From positions 42,684,495 through 42,748,494 of the forward strand of contig CM069592.1 of NCBI GenBank assembly GCA_035771175.1: a stretch of 64,000 nucleotides of DNA, given 5' to 3'. Source of the stretch: Paratinospora sagittata. Taxonomy: Eukaryota; Streptophyta; Magnoliopsida; Ranunculales; Menispermaceae. This document shows, one piece after another, positions 38,201-50,200 of this stretch. The number at the start of each line of letters is the position of its first letter. Position 1 is the first letter of the stretch. The translations under genes were made by a program, and so were the position numbers. The notes below the pieces were generated by a model. That model was not told the DNA's origin, ran no database searches, and was given only the letters and a program-made list of their open reading frames with translations.

Positions 38201-41200
38201 AGGCATATGGCTGAGAAGACTAGTAGCAGAAATTGGAGCATGCATTGAAGGATCTATCAAGATAATGTGTGACAATCAAGCAACCATAAGCATTGCCAAA
38301 GATCCTGTGTTTCATGACAGGACCAAGCATGTGGAAATAGACCGCCATTTTATTAAGGGGAAACTAGAAGAAGGAACCATGACACTCATTTACACTCCAA
38401 CAGGCATCTCAAACAACAGATATTTTAACCAAACCTCTACCTAGAACCAGCTTCGAAAACTTAACTCACAAGCTGGGCATGATCAATATCTATGACTCAG
38501 CTTGAGGGGGGGTGTTGAAGTTAGTTATCTCAGCTGTAATTTATTTGTTTACTGTTGCTAGATAGATATTAAGAGATTAGATAGTCTGTTACTTAATCTC
38601 ATTAGTAAGGAGTTAGCTCTATCTTTGTTAGGGTGATAATATTAGTTTCCTATTTGAGGAGTGGCTGTTACTATCCTGTATATATAAGACCAGCCTTCAT
38701 TTCTTGAAGGAGAGGTGTGAGAAATAAAATATTCTGAACCAGTTTTCTCCATTTCAATTTATTCCTAAGTTGATCCCCGGCAACGGCGCCAAAAACTTGT
38801 TACACGCAAACCCGCAAGTGTACGGTGTCAAGTTATAATATAGTCCGATAAGATATCGGGTATTGTCCTCAGGGATTATTACTACACTAGCTATCACGTT
38901 TTAACCCTAATTTTTGCTAGAAAACCAAATTCGAATGATTGGGTGATTAAAAGCAAAAACTAAAACAACTACGTATTAAATTAATCAATGCAATAAAAAT
39001 CAAATAGGAAAATCAATGGTAGAACGGTCTAGAGGTTCGATGTCACCTCACTATTTATTATGCACGTATATTTTAGGTTTGTTACTCATACTCATGGTGC
39101 TAGTTCTGTTCTTGGATTTGCTCTTGCACTTTGCCTCTTCCTCTACAAGAAGAGGATGATATTGGGCTCCTTTGAGGCTTGTTTTTCATTACCAATTATC
39201 ATCATGAATAAAATTTATATTATATTATTTGTTATATAATATTGCGTAGGTTCATCTAGCCAAAGCAATGGGAGAGGGAGGGGTGCAAATCATATGGAAC
39301 TTGCACTTGCCAAGTAACCTATCAGAGAGAGGCTAGAGAGGTTGAGTCCATCCTAGGCTGTCTAGAGAGCTTTTGTCTATTGGACAAACCAGATAGATTA
39401 GTATGGTCAACAGACCCTCGAATGCCTTTGCTACAAAGTCCTTTTTCGAGAAGTTGATAACCCAACCATCTATTCCACTATTCACACCTTGTAATTTGAT
39501 ATGAAGAGTCCTTGTTCCCACTAAGGTCAAAATTTTGGGTTGGCTAATAGCGCATGGAAAATTGGATTCTGCAGCGGTGTTTCAGCTGCACTTCCCTGAA
39601 TGGACATTACGTCCCAATTGGTGCCCACTATGTAGACAAGAACGTGAATTAATCCATCTCCTGTTCACGCAATGCAGCTTAACAAGAGGAGTGTGGGACA
39701 AGTGGGGAAGGTATTTGCATTGGGAAAATCCCCTAATGAGGACAACTTGTTTTCTTTTCCAACGGGGATTTCATTTCCTACCAAATTGAAAGATTATTGG
39801 AGGGTGATTATTTTTGCTGTCGTATGTTTGGCATGGAAGGAGAGGATTTCGAAAATTTTCAAGGAAATGATCAAAGTGTCTGTAGAGTGTAGGAGAGTTC
39901 TCTTTGTATTTTTGTGGATAAGTGCTAAAAACTAGCAAAAGGCTATGGGCTGGGGGAGTGGTTATGGGATTGGGGATCTATTTTGGGTTCACTGTAACAT
40001 GTAATGATTAATATTTACCATATTAATACATATCCTCTGTTTCTTGTCAAAAAAAAAAGTTATATAATATTGTATACTATATTGTCATTATATTAAATCC
40101 TTTGCTATTATCTAGTTTTGCATTCAATATTTTAGCCTTTTCCAGAACTTCCTCTCCACCTTTTTCATTCTTGAATATGATATAGTTCATTTGTTTTGGC
40201 ATATCAAGCATTTCAATCCATACCAAACATGAGTTTATGATATTTCATGTTGTCCTTTTGATTCTTTAAATGTGTTTGGCATTATCTTTAACTTGATTTT
40301 ATCTAATTCTTTTACACACTAAATCTTTACCAGCTGCTGTTGTTATTGAAGAATTTGGTCACAAAGAAGAATATGGGCCTCTATTCATTAGCACTTTTGA
40401 GAGATTCACCTCTGCAGCTTCTATAATGGCTCTTAATTCTTCTTACATATGTGATCAGGAACCTGACCTAGTGGAGGCTTACGCTAATTTCACATCTACA
40501 TATGTTCGCGGTTGTCCCAAGGTTTCCTTCTGTAAATTTTAGTCACATTACTACATTTCCGCGAATATGAAACTATTAGATGAACAACTTCTATGCTTAT
40601 CTAAATCCAAAATTTATTTAGTTGTGGCATTGTTTTCAGGAAGTTCTGGCAGCATCAGGTTCTTTGCTTGAGGTTTCCTTCCAGAAGGCTGCTATATGCT
40701 GCACAGCAATGCACCGAGGTGCAGCATTAGCAGCAATGTCATATATGTCCTGTAAGTCTAGTATGCTGAATTACTTATAGCTCTTTCTTACCATTGCAAA
40801 TTTTTATCAAGATGATACCATTGCAAATTGTTGTAAAAATAAAATAATGAAAGACACAAAGATGTAACGTGGTTAGGCTCTAAGGCCTGCGTCCACGGGA
40901 GAAGAGAGAGAATATTTTCTTATTCTTGATGATGTCTTAATGGAGGGACACCATATATATATATATAGACATAAAAGGCTATGCACACATATAGCTATAA
41001 TTACAATTTTAGTAACTGCTAAATAAAACTACTAAAATTATCGTCTTTCCTTAAAGGAAATAAATCCCACAGATTTTGCTCTTTTCCACAACACTACTCC
41101 TCAAGTTGGTGAATAAAGGTTTACCATTCCCAACTTGGACACATTTGCTTGAAATGCAGTATGGTTTAACCCTTTAGTGAGCACATCGGCGAGTTGATTA

Positions 41201-44200
41201 TTGGTAGACACATATGGAGTACAGATCAACCTACTATCAAGCTTCTCTTTAATGAAGTGTCTATCAATCTCTATATGCTTGGTTCGATCATATTGAACTG
41301 GGTTATGGGCAATGCTAATTGTAGATTTATTGTCACAATAGAGTCTCATAGGGCCATCCTAGTGTATCTTCAAATCTGTCAAAATTATTTGCAACCATAA
41401 TAGCTCACAAACCCCTTGTGCCATTGCTTGGAATTTTGCTTCAGTACTAGATCTGGCCACTACATTCTGCTTTTTATTTCGCCATGTCACCAAATTCTTA
41501 TTAAGAAACGTACAATATCTAGTAGTTGATCTTCTGTCAACTACTGAACCAACATAGTCTGAATCAGTATATGCTTGAAGAACCACTCCTGTACGTCGTT
41601 TAAATAAGATGCCTTGTCCTGGAGTCCCTTTAAGATACCGTAAAACGCGATTAGCTACTTGCAAATGAATATCTTTAGGGTTGTGCATGAACTGACTTAT
41701 TACACTTATTGCATATGCAATATCAGGTCTTGTGTGAGAGAGATAGACGAGTCTTCTTACTAGTCTTTGATACATCTCCTTATTAATAGTCAGCGCTTCT
41801 TCAGCTTTTCCAAACTTGTGATTAAGATCAATAGGAGTATTCATTGGTTTGCATGCTAGCTTCCTTGTTTCTTTAAGAAGTCCTGTAATGTACTTCTGTT
41901 GAGAAATAAAGATTCCCTGTTTAGAGTGTGCCACTTCAATCCCTAGGAAGCATTTCAATCTCCCTAGTTCCTTGATCTCAAAGTCCTCGGTCAAACACTG
42001 CTTCAAATTTTGCCTCTCGTTCTCATTGTTTCCTGTCATGATGATGTCATCAACATACACTCATAGAGTTGTAACTCCCCCTGAAGTTGAGTGCTTAATA
42101 AACAGAGTGTGATCTCCTTGGCTTTGTCTATATCCCATATTTGTCATTACTTTGGCAAACCGACCAAACCATGCCCTCGGAGACTGTTTAAGTCCATACA
42201 TGGCCTTTTTCAATTTACACACTTTATCAGTGGTGCCAAATCCTGAAGGCACTTCCATATAGATTTCTTCTTCTAAATCCCCATGTAAAAATGCATTCTT
42301 TACATCAAATTGTTGCAGATCCCAATCATAATTAGCTGCCAATGATAACAGAAGTCTCACAATATTTATTTTTGCAACCGGAGCAAATGTCTCTTGATAG
42401 TCCACACCATATGTCTGAGTATATCCTTTGGCTACCAATCTTGCCTTGTAGCGCTCTAGGGACCCATCTACTTTTTATTTTACTGTATAAACTCATTTGC
42501 ATCCCACAGGTTTCTTTCCTGCAGGCAAGTCTACCAACTCCCATGTTGGATTTTTCTCTAGGGCTTCCATTTCCACATTCATAGCTTTTTTCCAATTTGT
42601 ATTAGATAAAACCTCGGATAATGATGTAGGAGTCTGGATGTTGTTCAGGTTGGTAAGGAAACTCTTATGGGTTGGCGAGAACTTCTCGAAGGATACAACA
42701 TGAGATAGTGGATACAAGGGATGTTTAGTGCATTCCCTTGTTCCCTTTCTAATGGCAATGGAAAGATCATTGTCAGGTTCAGAGGCTAAAAGATCATTGT
42801 CAGTTTCAGGAACTAATGAAATTTGTAAGGAGGGTTCGGGATTTGTTACCTCATTTTCATGGATTGGTTCAGATTCTTGAACTTCCATCGGTTCAGGAGC
42901 TGCAACTTTCTTCCTTGAGTACATTTGTCCAGTCATCCAATCCTTAGGTTCATCATTGGGTACAGAGGATGTAGGAGATTCAAGTTTGGTTTGTTGGAGG
43001 TTAAAAGGGCCAAAAAGATCAAAAGGGTTATCAAGGGAGTTCCGATCCTTGTCTTCCATGATGACACTCTCCCCCGGAAGAGGAGCAGAAAAATAGGGCT
43101 CAGGTTCACAGAAAGTGACATCGGCAGAGACAAAAAATTTCTTTGATGGCGGATGATAGCATTTATATCCCTTTTGAGTGGAAGAGTATCCGACAAAAAC
43201 ACACTTGAGAGCTCTGGGGTCCAACTTCCCCCTGTTGGGTTGGTGAACATGGACAAATGATACACATCCAAATGATTTAGAGTTGGCAACTCTTTGCTGA
43301 GAGTCTGAACTCTCACTTGATCAAACTCTGCATTGAGTCCAGCCAAGAAGTCAGTGACCCGATCCTTCTCAATATAGTTCTTTAAAACTACAGCATCTGC
43401 AGGGCATTTAGTCTCAATACATCTATAATGGTCAAGTTCCTGCCAGAGATTCTTCAATACATTGGCATATTCGGTGACCGTCATGTTGCCTTGTTTTGTT
43501 GTTCCAACTTTCACTTTGATCTCATACACTTGGGCTGCATCATGGGCCTTAGAGTATGTCTGATGAACGACATCCCACATGTCTTTGGCGGTAGTTAGAA
43601 ACATGCATGTATCACTAATGTTTGGCGTCATTGAATTTCATAGCCACGCCATTATAGAAGCATCTTCGTTAACCCACGTTATAAACTTAGGATCTCCAGG
43701 TGTAGGTCCAATGCCCAAAAGATGACTCAATTTCCCTTTGCCCTTCAGAAAAGTATGCACCAGCTGAGACCACTTCAAATAATTCTTTCCATCAAGTCTG
43801 TATGCTGCCTGAATGTTTGGTAGTTCTCCTTTCTCCGTTTTGTCAACTGCTTCTTCAGTCTGCACTGTTTCAGAAGTAACCGACATTTTATATATATAGG
43901 TTACAAACTCAAAAAAGAAAAAAGAAAAAGAAAAAAAAAAAAAAAAAATTCAGACGAAGATGAAGAAGACGAAGAAGATGATGCAAATATCAGGCAATGT
44001 TAGCTGAAGATGAGACGAAGATGAAACCGCCGATGAAGAAGATGAAGCTGCCGCCGAAGAAGACGAACCAGGTGAAGAAGACGAACCACGAGCCGCCGAC
44101 AAAGATGAAACCACCAACGAAGAAGAGATCTAGAAGAAGACGAACCAGTCGCGACGATGAACAATCGCGACGATGAACAGTCACACGAACCAGTCGCGAC

Positions 44201-47200
44201 GATGGAGAGAAGATGCGCAACAACGTCGACGAATCAGTCGCACGAATCAGAGCGACGATGGTGAGATGCGAACCTGTCGCACGAATCAGAGCAACGATGG
44301 TGAGAAGGTGTGCAACAACGTCGACGAATCAGTAGCACGAATCAGAGCGACGATGGTGAGAAGGTGTGCAACAACGTCGACAAAAGACAGAGGGTTCCGA
44401 CTGATGTAAGTCGGACACAGTGATGGCGATGAAAACCAACCACAAAGATTCGGCAATGAAGGCCGGCATTGAAGGCCGAATAACGTATTCCCAGTTGTAC
44501 GAGTTTAAAGCACCGATACCATGTTGTAAAAATAAAATAATGAAAAACACAAAGATGTAACGTGGTTCAGCTTTACGGCCTACGTCCACGGGAGAAGAGA
44601 GGGAAATTTTTTTTATTCTTGATGATGTCTTAATGGAGGGACACCATATATATATAGACATACAGGGCTATGCACACATATAAGTATAATTACAATTTTA
44701 GTAACTGCTAAATAAAAAACTACTAAAATTATCATCTTTCCTTAAAGAAAATAAATCCCACAGATTTTGCTCCTCCACAACACAAATGACTCTTCTCATC
44801 TATGTTTATGGCTTCTCAATATTTATTTTTTCATGTCTGTTTATGTATATTTTATTGGCACGTGTAGCAAGCTCCATTTGATGTTTTTCCTTGAAAAAAG
44901 AAAATTGTAAAAGGAAAAATTCTTCTTTTTTTTTTGGTTTTCCTTCGCCGTCATGCTAGTTTTTCTATTTAAAATTGTTTTGTAAGTTCACAAATTCTAA
45001 GGGTTACCTTCATAGGAAGGATATGATCCCCAGGAAAAGTCAGCCATTTAAGAATCATTGTTCATTTTTTTCATTAGGTTATTGAGTCTTCATGGTCCAT
45101 TTGGTACGCGGAATAGGATGAGATTATTTTTGTAGAATTTGATATGATAGGATTAAAAATAGTGTAATCCTATGTTTGGGATGTGTTTGGGATTGGAACC
45201 AAAAAATAATTAAATTTTTTTTAAGTAATTATATTAAAAAAAAAAAGAAAAATCCTGTTGTAAAACCAACGATTTGCAAAACCAGATTTTTCTGTGTTTT
45301 GCAAAATCTGGTTTTGCAAGCTGGTTTTGCGTTACAAATTTTTTTTAGATGAAGATGATGATGAAGAAGAAGAAGAAGAAGAAGAAGAGCACCGAACCAA
45401 CAAAAAAGAAAAAAAAAATTCTATATCCCGACGTTTTGGTCTAGATGATTTTATCTTGTTACGGTGGGATAAAAACGTAGGTAGGATAATTTTTATCCAA
45501 TCCCGGTCGTTATCCAAACATGGGAATAGGATTATTTTTAATCCTTTCCCATCCAATCCTTCTTCCCAAACGTGCCCTCAGTGTTTATCTTTTTATGATT
45601 ATGAAATCTTCATTATGGTATTTTGGACTATAGTGGCTAGTTGTATTAAATAATGGAAGAAAAGAGGTTGTTGGAGGCTAGAGGGAAATTACAAACTTCT
45701 AAAGGAACTTTTTAGTGGAATGATAAAGTTAAAATACCCAATAGGCTAAGAGTTCTTCTGATAAGGCTTGGTAAAAGGTTAGAAGCAAGAAAGAAGAATA
45801 TGTGAGTGCTATCAAAGGAGCTAAGAAAATTATTCTCAACTCAACTCAATTCAACAATTCCTTTTTCAATTACATGAGGCTGATTATAGAAATTGCTTTC
45901 TCCACTCTATTCTATCAAGGGCTAAGTCGACAATTATATTACAAGTAGTTTTATCTTTCTTAATCATTTCTATCCATGTTATTTTAAATCTTCCCTACCT
46001 GACTACCATTTTTACCGTTAATTGTTAATAGGTCATTATTTTAATTTGTTTCTCTCATTCCATCTTTAGTTAGGACTATTTTATCATTTTTCAAATATGT
46101 GCATTTCTAATTTTAGCTATCAATGTCTTGCAACATATCCATCTTAACATTAATATTTTTGTTACGCTTAGTTTGTTGATATGTTGTCTCTTTATTGCCC
46201 AACATTTTGTTCCATAATGGATGACTTGCCTAATAGTGTTTTTATAAAATTTCTTTTCATCTTCAACTAGATGCGTCAATCATATATTACTACAAAAGCA
46301 TTCTTCCACTTAGTCCAACTTACTTTAACTCTATCGTTTATATCATCTCCTATTTAAACTTGAAGATCTATAATTAATTTCAAATACCTAAAGGTTTCAC
46401 TCTTTCGCATCTTTTGAGAATTAAGAATATTATAATTGATGCTAAATTTAAGATGTATTATGAGTGCTAAAAAGGGAGCTGAATTTCTTGACAATTTGTG
46501 GAAAGTTGAAGTGAAGAAGAAAAGTTTTGACTCTGCGTTAATGGAATTAGATGAAACATATAATAAGGTGCTCAGTGAATCATTGGCTAATTTAGGAAAC
46601 AAAAGGATGGTATATTGGCTAAATTAAGAATATATAATGAGTTATAGAATGTCTTTGACAACTATATAGATAATATTATAAATCTAGTCCTGCTTTGGCA
46701 TTGTTAATATTCCAAGGTGTTAAGAACTTCTCTAGATTTCTTTCTATGACCAACTCTCAACTCAGCTCAAGTCAACAAAGCCTTCTCCCAACTATATAGG
46801 ATTAGCTACATGAATCTGTTTTCTTCACTGTGCCCTATAACCTCTATCAAGAGCTAAATTGATATTACAAGTAGTTATATCTTTAATAATCATCTTCATC
46901 AATATTATCTTAGGTCTTCCTTTATCATTATTCTTTATTTTTAGAAGTTTGGTCTTTCCAACTAACATATTTTATGGCCTTTGTTGTATGTGTCCAACCC
47001 ATCTTAGTTGCTTCTCTTTATTTATTTTATTTATTTATTTTGTTTCTATTCGCAACAAGTCACTAAATTGTGATGCCACCGTGGGATTAGGAGCTGTCTT
47101 ATGCGTTTTTTCTCTTCTATTTCTTCTTGCATTTGTTTTTTGTTGCTACATTAAGCTTTGAAGTTTTCTTGTTTTTTTTTTTTTTGTGGTGTTATGCATG

Positions 47201-50200
47201 TGCAGAACATCATTTGTGTTTTTTATGCTTGTTATTGGGCTTTGCAGGTTTCTTAGAGGTTGGCCTGACCTCTTTGCTTGAGTCTATTGCTTGTAACAGC
47301 GAAGGGGCATTCAGTTCTGTGGCAATCCAGGTTATATCTCATGGTGGGGAGGGGCTAGTATCTAATGTGGTATATGCTTTGCTAGGTTTTTCAGCAATGT
47401 CAAGGGTAAATTTCTTCAATAGTAGCATGGGAAGGCTGCTACTTTTCTATTTATGCAAATGTCTCATTTGATTTTCATGTCGAATATGACAATAGCTAGT
47501 ACTTAACATTTATTGCTTGCCTCTCTTGTAAGACAGCATGAAATTGGACATTGAAAATGAAAAAAATTCATAGTGCTTAGAGAAAAAACTCAATTCATAT
47601 AAACAATTAATGATTTTGTCCCTATTCCACTTGATGCTTATTCCTCAACTTGATATGCATATGCAAACAACGAAGGATCAGAAAGAGAAAAAAAACTTGG
47701 AAAAAGGATTAAAGTCAAATCTAAGATTGGAGTTAGCAATATGCTCTTTTCTTTGAGGTATGCAAAGCATGCACTAGGCAATTGGGAGCCCTGATGCTTG
47801 AGGTGCAAGGTGAGATGTATGCCTATGCGAAAGGTGCGAATTACATAAAAAAATGTTAGATATTCAATAAAAAAAACTAATAAGAAATTATTATGCATAT
47901 TTATTAACAATGCTTCCATTGTGAACTAGATACCTAAATAAAACAAAATTTAACGAAATGAAGTCATTATAATTACATTGACACTATAATATATAGCCAT
48001 TAAATTTCAAATTGAAATGTAGGTTTTATAAATCATAACATCATAATCCTTAAAATGATTGTTAATAGAATCAAAATATCATTTGTAATCATAATCAATT
48101 CTTTAATGAGTTCCAAGAGTTGTGATTTTAATAGGTATTTATGGTAAAAGGTACTTTAGAAGAGCACAAGGCCCAAAGTCCCTTTTGAAATGCCTTGTCA
48201 AAATTACCCTATTGACCATGTGGGGGTTTAAGTGTCCTAAAAAAAACTTGGCTTAGGTTCATTTTCGGAGTTAGTAAATGGATGCACCGACGAAACCTAC
48301 ATTTATCTGATCCCAAAAAATAATGTGTCTAGAAAGGTTGCAGACTTCAGACCCATAAGCCTTGTCACGTACCTTTATAAGATCATCGCTAAGGTGTTAG
48401 CAAATAGGTTGAAGGGCGTGTTGCACACTACGATCTCTGAAACTCAGAAGGCCTTTGTCCAAGGTTGTTAGATAATCGATGCAGTGTTAGTGGCTAATGA
48501 GGTGGTTGAAGAATACATAATTCAGAGGCGAGAAGGGGTGGTTTTCAAGTTAGATTTTGCTAAGGCATATGATATGGTCAACTGGACTTTTCTTGACTGT
48601 CTTGGAAAAAAAAGGGTTCGGGGAGCAATGGAGGAAATGGATCCAAGGGTGTTTGAGATCGGTTTCTTACTCCTTTTTTGTTAATGGTTGACCTAGAGGA
48701 AATATTAAGAGTGAGGCAAGGTGATCCGTTATCCCCGTTTCTAGTTACTTTGGTGGCTAATGTGCTGGGTAGAATGCTGGATAAGGCAAAGGAAGCAAGG
48801 ATGATCTCGGGGTTTGTGGTAGGGAGGGAGAATGTGGAAGTAACCCACTTTCAGTTTGCTGATGACACGTTAATATTTTTTGGGGGAAATGAAGGCAGTA
48901 TTACTAACGCATCCAAGGTTGTAAAATGTTTTTGTTGGGTGTCCGGAATGGTCATCAACATGGGGAAGAGCCAGTTGGCGGGAGTATCAGTGCAACAAGA
49001 GTGGGTGGAGGTAGTGGCTCACAGAGTTGGCTGTTCTGTGGGCACTTGGCCTATGAAGAATTTGGGAATGCCATTAGGTGGGAATCCGTATAAGGTTGAA
49101 TTTTGGGAACCTGTAATTTCCAAAGTGTCCAGAAGGTTAGATGGGTGGAAAATGAGCTTTCTATCCAAAGGTGGACGCCTAGCGCTTATTAAATCTGTGT
49201 TGGATGCCCTCCCAACATATTATTTGTCACTGTTTAAGGTTCCCCTGAAGGTGGCAGATATTCTTGAAAGGTTCATGAGGGACTTCTTATGGGGGAATGA
49301 TGATAAGGTGAAGGGGTCTCATATGGTGGCATGGAGCACTGTACAGAGGAAAATTAAGCTTGGTGGGCTGGGTATTGGGAATATCTATAAAAGGAACAAA
49401 GCCTTAGTCGGCAAGTGGTTGTGGCGTTTCCCGCGGGAGCAGGATTAGTTGTGGAGGAGGGTGATTTCTAGTAGGCATGGACTTCAGAACGGTCATAGGG
49501 ATGTTGGGTTAGCAAACAAAGCCACAAATAGATGCCCATGGAAACTCATATCTTCTATTTACCCAACCTACTTACCCTTAATTCGTCTTAAGCTGGGGAG
49601 GGGTGACTCTATTCGCTTCTGGGAAGACTTATGGTGTGGGAACGATACCTTCCAGAATCCATACCCAAGCCTTTACCAACGTTCCTTATACCATAACAGA
49701 CCTACATCGGACTTTTGGATTAATGGGGAGTGGGATTTACATTTGGGTAGCAATTTCTTCCCTAGGGGGGTAAGCGAGCTTGAGTCACTTCGAAATATTC
49801 TCGAGGGATGCACTCTTTCTGAGGTGAACGATAGGATCCTTTGGCCATGAGACTCTACAGACAATTTTACCGCAAAATCCTTTCATGCAGCTATTCTTGA
49901 TGACCCTTCCATTCCATCATTTCCACATTCTACTCTCATTTGGAAAGCACAAGTACCAAGTAAAGTTAGATTTTTGGGATGGGTGGCTAATCATGGGAAG
50001 ATGAATACCAGAGATATGTTGCAAAAGAGGTTCTCGAATATGTGTTTATCTCTGTATTGGTGCTACCTATGGTGTCATGATTCGGAATCTGTCACCCATT
50101 TATTTTGGAGTTGTCCATTTTCTACAGAGGTGTGGCGTAGGTGGTGCTATCATTTCCCTGTCATGCAGTTGGTGGGTAGTGATGAGGAGCAGTTTTGCTT

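Larger units (their letters stand above)
33241..38756 (+). mobile_element. Copia-C: sense-strand Ty1/copia element with nested MITE
   Basis: Complete order on the + strand: LTR, PBS, gag, protease, integrase, RT, RNase H, PPT, LTR. LTRs differ at about nine positions plus one 2-bp gap over ~245 bp. A 340-bp MITE splits the integrase-RT linker. No target duplication is visible: the left flank ends ACTAG, the right flank begins ATTTA. The element is disabled by at least three frameshifts. Its orientation matches the importin gene, so LTR promoter and polyadenylation signals are in sense. Confidence 0.93.
40829..44782 (-). mobile_element. Copia-D: internally deleted Ty1/copia element
   Basis: Same family as Copia-A, antisense in the next large importin intron. 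Target duplication CAAAT at 40824-40828 and 44783-44787. It retains a gag N-terminal part joined directly to the integrase C-terminus, then RT and RNase H. Gag C-terminus, protease and most of integrase are missing. Confidence 0.93.

Noticed and set aside
44173..44409. 78-codon Arg/Thr-rich frame
   Set aside because: It reads a tandem repeat in the Copia-D leader on the non-coding strand.
45294..45653. Acidic 119-codon frame with a Glu run
   Set aside because: The Glu run is a GAAGAA microsatellite within a candidate MITE; not a gene.
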